From JBFHRB01 sp041591915 (GTDB lineage Bacteria > Actinomycetota > Nitriliruptoria > Nitriliruptorales > Nitriliruptoraceae), in the NCBI GenBank assembly GCA_041591915.1, contig JBFHRB010000083.1, positions 1 to 12,650 on the forward strand: a stretch of DNA of 12,650 bases, in the 5' to 3' direction. The notes beneath the pieces were generated by a model. The model searched no databases, was not told the origin of the DNA, and saw only the letters and a list, made by a program, of their open reading frames with translations. A program made the translations under genes and the position numbers. How positions within the stretch are numbered: the stretch's first letter is position 1; every line of letters starts with the position of its first letter. This document shows positions 1-6,520 of the stretch, piece after piece.

Positions 1-45
1 CGTTGCCAGCACGGCGACGCAGGTGGCGATGATCCGGGTGCGCAC
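1..45 (-). CDS. N-terminus of an exported protein (partial, runs off the window)
   Basis: Only the first 15 codons are inside the window. Reading the minus strand from a GTG at 45-43 gives MRTRIIATCVAVLAT, two arginines followed by a hydrophobic run, as expected for the start of a Sec signal peptide or lipoprotein signal. A purine-rich ribosome-binding site (GAGGGAG, 56-50) sits four bases upstream of the GTG. The frame is open to the window edge. The 103 bases separating it from the end of the Rpf-type gene contain no TA dinucleotide, hence no TANNNT -10 box, so it may be co-transcribed with that gene. The function cannot be told from this fragment. Confidence 0.55.
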   Translation of the reverse strand, partial: MRTRIIATCVAVLAT

Positions 46-148
46 GGGGCTCCCTCGGGCAGGCGCGACAGGGTCAACGTGAGGGGTTCGACGTCGGCCG
101 CCGAGTCCCCTCCCCCGCCGATCGCGTCAGCGCGGGCCGAGGTTCGCC

Positions 149-1558
149 TCAGCGCAGGCCGAGCTTGCGCGAACAGTGGGGCCACTGGCCCCAGCCGGAC
201 CGCTGCTGCAGGATCTCGCCGCGGTGGATCTGCTCCCACTTCGAGTGCTCGTGCGGGTAGCCCGTGCCGCCGACGCCACGCCACGTCGACAGGGAGAACT
301 GCAGCCCGCCGTAGTAGCCGTTGCCGGTGTTGATGTCCCAGCGCTGCCCGGACTCGCACTCGGCGAGGCGCTCCCACGTCTCGATCGGGTGGCGGTAGGT
401 GTACTGGCAGTCCGGCGAGCTGTTGGGCGGGCACTCCGGCTCCGGCGCCGGACGGGCGATGCCCTCGATGGCGGCGGCGACCTCCGAGGCCACGAAGTCC
501 GACACCGCGGCCGTTCCGCCGATGATGATGCCCTCCTGGATCGGCGTGTCGCTGCGGCGGATGAACTCGTCGACCCGGTCCGCGAGGCGTCCATCCGGTA
601 CGAGGAGCAGCGGCGCCTGCAAGCGTGCCGCGACCGCCCCTGCGGCGAGCGCGTCCGGGAAGTCCACGCCCGACACGAACACCGCAGAGGTGACGTCGAT
701 CGTCCCGACGTCGCCGTGGATGCCGCTCATCGCGGCGTCGGCGATGTCGACCGCGGTGCCGTAGCGGCTCGCGCCGGCGGCGCGCTCCACCCGGAAGCCG
801 AGGCCGACGAGCTCGGCCTCGATCTCCTCGGGCACGGCGCCCGGGCCGCCGAGGATGACGACCTCGTCGGGCCGCAGGTCGAGCAGGGCCTCGCGCGTCT
901 CGGGGCTGAGGGCCGCGCGCGCCGTGAGCAGCGTCGGGACCGGCACGTCGAGGCCGGCGAGCGAGGACGCCGCGAGGGCGTCGGGCCAGGCGTCCCGCCC
1001 GTCGGCGCGATCGCCGAGTGCGAGCGCGATGACCGGCGGACGGCTGCCGTTGGCTGCCGACCGGGCGAGCGCGACGGCGGTCGCGTAGCGGTTCACGCCC
1101 TCGATGCGCTCGACCTGCAGGCCGAGGCCGCGCAGCTGCGACTCGACCTTGTTCTGGACCGCCCCGGCACCGCCGAGGATCGTGGCACGCGTGGCGCCGA
1201 GGTCGCGGATGGCCTGCGCGGTCGGCGGGGACAGCTCGGCGGGATCGGTCAGGAGGATCGGCGCGTCGACGACCGACGCGTAGGCCGCGGCAGCGAGGGC
1301 GTCGGGGTAGTTGTAGCCCGTCGACACGAGGACGTGGTCGGCGCGCTGCCACGTCGCGGTGGCGGCGGTGGCCGCGGTGTGGATGCGGGTGTCCCCGGCG
1401 AGGCGGGTGACGGGGCTCTCGGCCGCGGCCTCGGTGACGGTGGCGGTCAGCGTGGCGGCGGTGAGCAGGAGGGCGAGGAGGACCCGGCGTGCGCGCTCCA
1501 GGGCGGGGCGTCGCGGGTGAGCGGGCAGGTGCTCAGGGCGGGCGTCAGCCAAGGGCAT
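149..1558 (-). CDS. Secreted cell-wall-binding repeat 2 protein with C-terminal Rpf-type transglycosylase domain
   Basis: Predicted exported peptidoglycan-cleaving protein of 469 residues. Residues 1-25 are an unusually long, arginine-rich n-region; 26-40 are hydrophobic and cleavage is likely near AAA-E (44-47). Three CWB2 repeats follow (about 52-147, 150-255, 256-365), each with the YPDALAA/FPDALAA-like and ILGGxGAV/IIGGTAAV signatures. A short proline linker (368-388) leads to a resuscitation-promoting-factor domain (389-469) with the CESG, TGNGYYGGLQFS and STWRGVGG signatures. By family knowledge the Glu of CESG (E402) is catalytic, and C401 and C462 match the conserved disulfide. CWB2 repeats should hold the enzyme to the wall while the Rpf domain cleaves glycan near the septum. 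ATG 1558 is the only good in-frame start before the hydrophobic segment; AGGA lies upstream. It is the next minus-strand gene after the ankyrin gene, across a 254-bp gap. Confidence 0.9.
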   Translation of the reverse strand: MPLADARPEHLPAHPRRPALERARRVLLALLLTAATLTATVTEAAAESPVTRLAGDTRIHTAATAATATWQRADHVLVSTGYNYPDALAAAAYASVVDAPILLTDPAELSPPTAQAIRDLGATRATILGGAGAVQNKVESQLRGLGLQVERIEGVNRYATAVALARSAANGSRPPVIALALGDRADGRDAWPDALAASSLAGLDVPVPTLLTARAALSPETREALLDLRPDEVVILGGPGAVPEEIEAELVGLGFRVERAAGASRYGTAVDIADAAMSGIHGDVGTIDVTSAVFVSGVDFPDALAAGAVAARLQAPLLLVPDGRLADRVDEFIRRSDTPIQEGIIIGGTAAVSDFVASEVAAAIEGIARPAPEPECPPNSSPDCQYTYRHPIETWERLAECESGQRWDINTGNGYYGGLQFSLSTWRGVGGTGYPHEHSKWEQIHRGEILQQRSGWGQWPHCSRKLGLR

Positions 1559-1592
1559 GCGTCCTGATCGGGTGGCGGCGGATCGGCCGAGG

Positions 1593-1598
1593 ACCGTA
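1593..1598 (-). promoter_or_regulatory. Candidate -10 box for the CWB2-Rpf gene
   Basis: On the minus strand the hexamer TACGGT matches the TANNNT -10 element of actinobacterial housekeeping promoters and is followed by C, as are most other candidates in this window. It would start transcription near 1585, giving a leader of about 27 bases. No convincing -35 hexamer is visible at 17-18 bp. Confidence 0.4.
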
Positions 1599-1670
1599 GG
1601 TGAGCGCGCGCTGGCGCGTCGGTTGGCCGGAGATGGCGGTGTGCCGGTGTGTCATCGAGAAGCGTGCGGG

Positions 1671-1696
1671 CACCCGCTTGCTGCGGCAAGCAGGTG
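1671..1696 (-). other. Perfect-core hairpin in the gap upstream of the Rpf gene
   Basis: CACC-C-GCTTGC, loop TGCG, GCAAGC-A-GGTG on the plus strand: ten base pairs with one mismatch and a four-base loop. It lies between the ankyrin gene and the putative Rpf promoter, so it could be a second terminator behind 1766-1807 or a protein-binding palindrome. No U-tract follows on either strand. The upstream leader lacks recognisable c-di-AMP (ydaO-type) riboswitch sequence, the element known upstream of some rpf genes. Confidence 0.45.
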
Positions 1697-1747
1697 TGCG
1701 CTGGGTCGACACGGCCGTACGGAGGTGGCCGGTCACGCCCCATCACT

Positions 1748-1776
1748 GTGTGGACATCTGTTGCCGTGTGGACATC
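1748..1776. repeat. Tandem 11-bp direct repeats resembling DnaA boxes
   Basis: GTGTGGACATC occurs at 1748-1758 and again at 1766-1776, an 18-bp period. Read on the minus strand each contains ATGTCCACA, one mismatch from the actinobacterial DnaA box TTGTCCACA. A weaker inverted copy, AGGTCCACA, is at 1798-1806. The right-hand copy also forms one arm of the hairpin at 1766-1807, so RNA structure is an alternative explanation. Confidence 0.4.
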
Positions 1777-1807
1777 CAGGCGCAACTTGGCGCACGGAGG
1801 TCCACAC
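1766..1807 (-). terminator. Candidate hairpin terminator after the ankyrin gene
   Basis: A 42-base symmetrical stem-loop begins five bases past the ankyrin stop codon. The outer arms GTGTGGAC (1766-1773) and GTCCACAC (1800-1807) pair over 8 bp. The middle TCC/GGA segment pairs with one flanking G-U in the minus-strand RNA, and the inner GCGC/GCGC arms (1780-1783, 1790-1793) close a six-base loop. Sixteen of 18 positions can pair in the minus-strand transcript. There is no U-tract, which is common for actinobacterial terminators. The outer arm at 1800-1807 could instead pair with the second copy of the repeat at 1748-1755. Confidence 0.5.
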
Positions 1808-1812
1808 CGCTG

Positions 1813-2631
1813 TCAGCTGGCGAGGCGCTCGGCGAGGTCGTCGTGGCCGAAGTGGCGAGCCCAGCCGGCCGCGTCCGCCCCGTGCTCGGTGTCGACGATG
1901 GCGGGGTCGGCCCCGTGGTCGAGGAGCCAGTCGACCGCCCCGAGCGCCCCGATCGAGATCGCGCCGTGCAGCGCGGTGCCACCCCAGTGGAACCCCGGCG
2001 GCCGGCCGTCGATCAGCGCGCCCCGTCCCAGCAGGCCCTCCGCCACGTCGAGCTCGTCGTTGAGCACGGCGATCACGAACGCCTGGTCGACGACGTCCTC
2101 CGGGTCGTGCGGCCGGGGCGGGACCCGGTCCGGCCAGGGCGAGCCGAGCTCGCCCGCGAGGCTCGTGACGAGCCCGCCGTCATCGTCGAAGCAGGCGTCC
2201 ACGCGCGCCGCGTCACCGACCCCCGCCGCAGCCCGGAGTGAGCGCGGCTGGGCGCCACGCGCCACGAGGTGGTGGGCCAGCTCGGTGTGGGACCAGTAGA
2301 GGGCCTCGTCGAGCGGGGTCCACGGACCGGCGCCGCTCACGTTGGCGCCAGCGTCGATCAACGCGTCGGCCACCCCGCGCGCGTCGACGCTCGCGGCGGC
2401 CAGCAGCGGGTCGTCGAGCTCGGAGCCGGCCTCGATGAGCACCTCCGCGGCGGCCTCGGGCTGGGGGATGTTGCCGAGCCCGCCGTCGACGGCGACGAAG
2501 CAGAGGAGGCTCGGGTGCGAGACTCGCGACCGGCGCGTCGCCAGCGTCGGGTCGGTCGCGATGAGCTCACGGAGCTTGTCGAGGTTGCCACTCGCGATGG
2601 CCAGGATCGCGGGGTGGAACGCCGAGTCCAT
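1813..2631 (-). CDS. Ankyrin-repeat protein
   Basis: A 272-residue cytoplasmic protein with no signal peptide or membrane segment. Ankyrin-type helix pairs are visible at about 15-28 (GNLDKLRELI), 85-111 (VADALIDAGANV, then GPWTPLDEAL), 217-247 (GGTALHGAISIGALGAVDWLLDHGADP) and 251-270; the middle part is degenerate. Ankyrin repeats bind partner proteins; no catalytic domain is seen, so the partner is unknown. ATG 2631 is chosen because GGAGG lies five bases upstream, 14 bases after the carboxyltransferase stop. A GTG at 2649 would overlap that stop as GTGA but has no ribosome-binding site. Either way the gene is translationally close to the carboxylase gene and probably in one operon with it, though a functional link is only inferred. 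Confidence 0.82.
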   Translation of the reverse strand: MDSAFHPAILAIASGNLDKLRELIATDPTLATRRSRVSHPSLLCFVAVDGGLGNIPQPEAAAEVLIEAGSELDDPLLAAASVDARGVADALIDAGANVSGAGPWTPLDEALYWSHTELAHHLVARGAQPRSLRAAAGVGDAARVDACFDDDGGLVTSLAGELGSPWPDRVPPRPHDPEDVVDQAFVIAVLNDELDVAEGLLGRGALIDGRPPGFHWGGTALHGAISIGALGAVDWLLDHGADPAIVDTEHGADAAGWARHFGHDDLAERLAS

Positions 2632-2645
2632 GCAGGCCTCCGGGC

Positions 2646-4502
2646 TCACCAGGTGTCGACGAATGGGCGTCCACCGTGCGCCGTTGGGCCCGCCGCGTCA
2701 AGGGCGGCGCTCACACGTCCACGGGTGTCGGCCGGGTCGATGACGTCGTCGATCTCACCGTAGGTCGCGACGTTGAGCGCCTTCGCCCCCGCGTACGCGA
2801 GCTCGACCATCTGCGCCTCGCGCTCCGCGCGCTCGTCGGGGTCCTCGATGGCCTCGAGCTCGCGCCTGAACCCCAGCCGGACCGCCCCCTCGAGCCCCAT
2901 GGGCCCGAGCTCGGCCGTCGGCCAGCCGACGGTCAGCACCGGCGCGCGCAGGTCCCCGCCCATCATCGCCTGCGCCCCGAGCCCGTAGGCCTTGCGCGTG
3001 ACCACGCACACGATCGGGACCCCGAGGTTGGCCCCGACGACGAACATGCGAGAGAAGTGGCGGACGCCGGCATCACGCTCCGCGTCGGGGCCGACCATGA
3101 AGCCCGGGGTGTCGCACAGCACGAGCACGGGCAGGCCGTGGGCGTCGCAGAGCTGGAGGAAGCGTGCGGCGGCGTCGGCACCGTCGGCGTCGATCGCCCC
3201 ACCGAGGTGGCGGGGGTCGTTGGCCAGGACCCCGAGGGGTCGGCCGTCGATCCGCGCGAGTGCCGTGACCATCCCGGGCGCCCAGCCCCGACGCAGCTCG
3301 AGGACGCTGCCCGTGTCGGCGAGGGTGTCGATGAGCGCGTGCACGTCGTAGGTGCGCTTGCGGTTCTCGGGGACGGCGTCACGCAGGGCGGCCTGGTCGG
3401 CGTGGACCGGATCCGGGGTCCGACCCTGGAAGTAGCCGAGGTAGCGCTTGGCCACGGCGACGGCCTCGGCCTCGTCGGCGACCAGCACGTCCACGACCCC
3501 GTTGGCGACCTGGACCGTCATCGGCCCGACGTCGTCGGGTTCGACTCTGCCGAGCCCCGCCCCCTCGATCATCGCCGGTCCGGCCATGCCCAGGCTCGAC
3601 CCCTCGGTCGCGATGATCACGTCGGCGCAGCCGGCCAGGGCGGCGTTGCCCGCGAAGCAGCGGCCGTTGACGATCGACACCAGCGGCACGTGCCCGCTCA
3701 GCCGCGCGAACAACCTGAACGCGGGCACGTCGAGGTGGCTCGCCTTGACCACGTCGGTGTCTCCCGGCCTGCCTCCACCGCCCTCGGCGAACACGATGGT
3801 CGGCAGGCGCAACCGATGCGCGAGCTCGAAGATGCGGTCCTTCTTGAGGTGGTTGGTGTGCCCCTGCGTCCCGGCGAGGACCGTGTAGTCGTAGGCCGCC
3901 ACGGCGACCTGGCTCCGTTCGGACCCGAACAGGTCGGCGTTCACCGTGCCCGTGCCCGTGACGAGGCCGTCGGCCGGCGTGGTCTCCAGCAGGTTCTCGA
4001 GGCCCTTCCGCATGCGCTGGGCGGCCACCGCGAGGCCCCCGTACTCGCTGAAGCTGCCCGCGTCGAGCAGGTCGGTGACGTTCTCGCGCACGGTCCGGTG
4101 TCCGCGGCCGTGCCGTTTGGCGACAGCCTCGGGTCGCGCGGCGTCGTCGAGCAGGTCCCGGCGGGCGCGCACCTCGGCGAGGTCGGCGCGCTGTCCCCCG
4201 TCCGGACGGGCCTCCGCCGGCGCGCCGGACCGGCGGTCGGGCTCGTCCGTGGCCGGCGCCGAGGGCGACGCCAGCGCCAGCGACAGGAGCGCCCCGCCCG
4301 TCTCCACCGCCTCACCGAGCCCGGCGTGCAGCTCGACGACCGTGCCATCGTCGGGCGCGTGGATGGCGTGCTCCATCTTCATCGCCTCGAGGTACAGCAG
4401 GACGTCGCCGGCCCGGACCTCGGTCCCCGGCGCGGCCACGACGTAGGCGACCGTGCCCACCATCGGGCTGGTGATCGTGACGCTGTCAGCCTCGTCGCCC
4501 AC
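2646..4502 (-). CDS. Biotinyl-carrier / acyl-CoA carboxyltransferase fusion protein
   Basis: A 618-residue protein predicted to move CO2 from carboxybiotin to an acyl-CoA. Residues 7-78 form a biotinyl (BCCP) domain with the EAMKMEH biotinylation motif, biotin on K42. A variable, Pro/Ala/Asp-rich linker (79-112) precedes a full carboxyltransferase of the AccD/PccB type. Its N-half (about 115-360) has EGGGGRPGDTD and NGRCFAGNAALAGCADVIIA; its C-half (about 375-610) has DTPGFMVGPDAE and RKAYGLGAQAMMGG, the regions that form the oxyanion holes and acyl-CoA site in this family. Usually BCCP is attached to biotin carboxylase; here it is attached to carboxyltransferase and no biotin carboxylase gene is in the window, so that subunit must come from elsewhere. 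The start is GTG 4502 with GGGGA just upstream. The acyl-CoA substrate cannot be read from sequence. Confidence 0.9.
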   Translation of the reverse strand: MGDEADSVTITSPMVGTVAYVVAAPGTEVRAGDVLLYLEAMKMEHAIHAPDDGTVVELHAGLGEAVETGGALLSLALASPSAPATDEPDRRSGAPAEARPDGGQRADLAEVRARRDLLDDAARPEAVAKRHGRGHRTVRENVTDLLDAGSFSEYGGLAVAAQRMRKGLENLLETTPADGLVTGTGTVNADLFGSERSQVAVAAYDYTVLAGTQGHTNHLKKDRIFELAHRLRLPTIVFAEGGGGRPGDTDVVKASHLDVPAFRLFARLSGHVPLVSIVNGRCFAGNAALAGCADVIIATEGSSLGMAGPAMIEGAGLGRVEPDDVGPMTVQVANGVVDVLVADEAEAVAVAKRYLGYFQGRTPDPVHADQAALRDAVPENRKRTYDVHALIDTLADTGSVLELRRGWAPGMVTALARIDGRPLGVLANDPRHLGGAIDADGADAAARFLQLCDAHGLPVLVLCDTPGFMVGPDAERDAGVRHFSRMFVVGANLGVPIVCVVTRKAYGLGAQAMMGGDLRAPVLTVGWPTAELGPMGLEGAVRLGFRRELEAIEDPDERAEREAQMVELAYAGAKALNVATYGEIDDVIDPADTRGRVSAALDAAGPTAHGGRPFVDTW

Positions 4503-4527
4503 GGGTCCCCGCTCGTCCGCCGCGCCG

Positions 4528-4533
4528 AGCGTA
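4528..4533 (-). promoter_or_regulatory. Candidate -10 box for the carboxyltransferase gene
   Basis: TACGCT on the minus strand fits TANNNT and is followed by C. Transcription from about 4520 would give a leader of about 19 bases before GTG 4502. It sits 30 bp back-to-back from the plus-strand -10 candidate at 4564-4569. No clear -35. Confidence 0.4.
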
Positions 4534-4563
4534 GGAGCACCGCCACGGCCGCGGACGGCCGCC

Positions 4564-4569
4564 TACTGT
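4564..4569 (+). promoter_or_regulatory. Candidate -10 box for the tandem-GNAT gene
   Basis: TACTGT fits TANNNT and is followed by C. The predicted start near 4577 leaves a leader of about 21 bases containing GGAG at 4587-4590. It is divergent from the -10 candidate at 4528-4533. No clear -35. Confidence 0.4.
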
Positions 4570-4597
4570 CACCACGTCGAGAGCCCGGAGCGCAGCC

Positions 4598-5515
4598 ATG
4601 GCCGACCTGACCCTCCCCCACGGCCTCGGCCTCGTCGCGCGGCCGCCCGCGTGGGACGACCTCACGGGCGTGACGCAGGTCGTCGCGGCGGTCGAGCGCC
4701 ACCTCCACGGCGTGGTCGACATCGACGAGGAGGACATCCGGGCCGACTGGAACCGGCCCTCCTTCGATCCCGAGGCATCGGCGCGGGTCATCGTCGACGA
4801 CGCCGGCGTCGCCGTGGCGTACGCGGAGGTCTACCCGGAGCGGCAGTGGGTCCACGTGCACCCGCACTGGCACGGACGGGGGGTCGGCGGGGCGCTGCTC
4901 GACTGGGCCGAGGCGCGCGCCCGAGAGATCGGCGCGGACCGGGCGCAGCAGACCGTCCCCGACGCCGACACGGCCGCCATCGAGCTCCTGCGGTCGCGGG
5001 GGTACGAGCCTCGCTGGGAGACCTGGCTGTTCCAGGTCGACGTCACCGAGGCCGACACGCCACGGGCGCTACCGGACGGCGTGACCGCGCGCCACCTCGA
5101 CCGCGACCGGGACGCGGCCGAGGTGCACGACCTCATCGAGCGGTCGTTCTCCGAGTGGCCCGACCGTGACGAGGGCATGTCGTTCGAGGACTGGCGCGCG
5201 GCCTTCCTCGACCGCGACGACGTCGACCCGGGGCTGTGCTGGGTCCTCGAGGCGGACGGCGGGATCATCGGCATCGCGCTCAGCCTCGTCTTCGAGGACG
5301 AGGGCTTCATCGAGCAGCTCGCCGTGGACGCCGGCTGGCGCGGGAGGGGGCTCGGCGGGGCGTTGCTCGAGCTCAGCTTCGTGGGCTTCCGCGACGCGGG
5401 GCTTCGAACGGCAGGCCTCAGCACGGAGTCACGCACCGGCGCCCGCGGGCTCTACGAGCACGTCGGCATGCAGGTGATCCGCAGCTTCAAGCGCTGGGCG
5501 CGGCCGCTCAGCTGA
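4598..5515 (+). CDS. Tandem GNAT-family N-acetyltransferase
   Basis: A 305-residue soluble protein made of two GNAT domains, about 10-148 and 160-303. Both keep the acetyl-CoA pyrophosphate-binding signature: HGRGVGGALL at 92-101 and WRGRGLGGALL at 247-257. Both end in the typical family pattern, LLRSRGYEP (130-138) and LYEHVGMQV (285-293). GNAT enzymes move an acetyl group from acetyl-CoA to an amine. Two-domain GNATs of about this length include mycothiol synthase MshD, but I see no specific similarity to MshD, so the substrate is unknown. ATG 4598 has GGAG eight bases upstream. It is divergent from the carboxylase operon and is followed after four bases by the large inverted repeat, probably its terminator. 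Confidence 0.85.
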   Translation: MADLTLPHGLGLVARPPAWDDLTGVTQVVAAVERHLHGVVDIDEEDIRADWNRPSFDPEASARVIVDDAGVAVAYAEVYPERQWVHVHPHWHGRGVGGALLDWAEARAREIGADRAQQTVPDADTAAIELLRSRGYEPRWETWLFQVDVTEADTPRALPDGVTARHLDRDRDAAEVHDLIERSFSEWPDRDEGMSFEDWRAAFLDRDDVDPGLCWVLEADGGIIGIALSLVFEDEGFIEQLAVDAGWRGRGLGGALLELSFVGFRDAGLRTAGLSTESRTGARGLYEHVGMQVIRSFKRWARPLS

Positions 5516-5519
5516 CTCC

Positions 5520-5633
5520 GAGCGGGTGGAGTTCCCCCGAGCGGGTGGAGTTCCCCCGGCCCTCCCGGGAGATCTCGACCCGCACCGTCGCATCCGGGGG
5601 AAGTCCACCCAGCCGGGGGGAGTCCACCCAGCC
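5520..5633. repeat. 114-bp inverted repeat built from four 19-bp units
   Basis: The left arm is an exact tandem duplication of GAGCGGGTGGAGTTCCCCC (5520-5538, 5539-5557). The right arm is a tandem pair of the same unit in reverse (5596-5614, 5615-5633), which differ from each other at one base. Reverse-complemented, the right units read GGCTGGGTGGACTTCCCCC and GGCTGGGTGGACTCCCCCC, so the GGGTGGA and TTCCCCC blocks are shared. The arms are in exact register around 38 bases holding CTCCCGGGAG (5562-5571) and overlapping GAGATCTC (5569-5576). On the plus transcript about 30 of 38 arm positions can pair. It begins four bases after the GNAT stop, so termination is a plausible role; the paired tandem layout also recalls extragenic palindromic (BIME-like) repeats. 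Confidence 0.9.
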
Positions 5634-5665
5634 GGGAGGGTGCGCGGTCCGGGCGTCCGCTCGGC

Positions 5666-5671
5666 TACAAC
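5666..5671 (+). promoter_or_regulatory. Weak candidate -10 box for the dehydrogenase gene
   Basis: TACAAC is the only TA-containing hexamer resembling a -10 between the large inverted repeat and the dehydrogenase; it lacks the final T of TANNNT. It would give a leader of about 40 bases. No -35 seen. Confidence 0.2.
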
Positions 5672-5719
5672 CGGGTCCGCCGGCGCGCCACGACGGGCAT
5701 GCCGACGGCACGGGAGGGG

Positions 5720-6520
5720 ATGGCGGTGCGGATCGACGGGGCGCGGGTGCTCATCACGGGGGCCTCGCGCGGGATCGGGGCCGGGCTGGCGCGGGGCGTC
5801 GCCGACCGCGGGGGCCGGGTGGCGCTCGTGGCGAGATCGGCCGGGGCGATCGAGGAGTTGGCCGCGGAGCTGGGCGGGGACGCCTACCCGTGCGACGTCA
5901 GCGACCGCGGCGCCCTGGAGCAGCTGGCGGCCAGGGCCGAGGCGGATGGCCCCGTCGACCTGCTGGTCAACAACGCCGGCGTCGCGAACGTCGGGTGGTA
6001 CAGCGACCGCACGCTCGACGAGATCGAGCAGGTCCTGACCGTCAACCTCGTCGCCCCGATGCTGCTGACTCGCCTGCTGCTACCCGGGATGCTGGAGCGT
6101 GGTCGGGGCCACGTCGTCAACATCTCGTCGATGGCGGCCGTGTTCGCACCGCCCGGCCTGACGTCCTACGGGGCGTCGAAGGCGGGTCTCTCCCACTTCA
6201 CCGCCGGGCTCCGCGCCGACCACCGCGACGACCCGCTGGCGTTCACGGTCGTCCACCTCGCCTCGGTCAAGACCGAGATGGACGACGAGGCCCGCAGCTA
6301 CGGCCCGCTCCGCGAGCTCGCCGAGCAGTCCGGTGGCCGCGACGTCACCCCGATGGCGGACTTCGTCAGCCGGGTCCTCGACGGCATCGAGCGCGACGAC
6401 GCCGAGATCAACGTCCCGCGGTTCATGGCCCCGCTCGCTGCGACGACGAACCTGCCGCGCCAGCTCGGGAAGCTCATGTTCAAGCGGGCCATGGTCCGCG
6501 AGCTGCGCGAGGGCCGGTAG
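5720..6520 (+). CDS. Short-chain dehydrogenase/reductase (SDR family)
   Basis: A 266-residue classical SDR with one Rossmann domain, a soluble NAD(P)-dependent oxidoreductase. From ATG 5720 the glycine-rich nucleotide motif TGASRGIG is at 13-20, NNAG at 84-87, and the active site is S136 or S137, Y150 and K154 (YGASK). The arginine after the second strand (ALVARS) suggests NADP(H) by family rule. The C-terminal part (about 215-266), with a basic helix RQLGKLMFKRAMVREL, is variable in the family and gives no substrate. Three in-frame starts are possible: ATG 5699 (no good ribosome site), ATG 5720 (GGGAGGGG touching it) and GTG 5726 (GGAGG eight bases upstream, best spacing). The stop TAG abuts the convergent sulfotransferase stop with no gap. 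The substrate is unknown. Confidence 0.88.
   Translation: MAVRIDGARVLITGASRGIGAGLARGVADRGGRVALVARSAGAIEELAAELGGDAYPCDVSDRGALEQLAARAEADGPVDLLVNNAGVANVGWYSDRTLDEIEQVLTVNLVAPMLLTRLLLPGMLERGRGHVVNISSMAAVFAPPGLTSYGASKAGLSHFTAGLRADHRDDPLAFTVVHLASVKTEMDDEARSYGPLRELAEQSGGRDVTPMADFVSRVLDGIERDDAEINVPRFMAPLAATTNLPRQLGKLMFKRAMVRELREGR

Noticed and set aside
176..1567. 463-codon plus-strand open frame opposite the CWB2-Rpf gene
   Set aside because: The minus strand has a signal peptide and two recognised domains; the plus frame has a low-complexity Arg/Val/Gly composition typical of antisense frames in GC-rich DNA.
1559..1812. c-di-AMP (ydaO-type) riboswitch ahead of the Rpf gene
   Set aside because: This riboswitch precedes rpf genes in other actinobacteria, but its conserved sequence blocks are not visible here.
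2676..4610. 644-codon plus-strand open frame opposite the carboxyltransferase gene
   Set aside because: Longer than the real gene but with no domain; it is a shadow of a strongly conserved minus-strand enzyme and would run into the GNAT gene.
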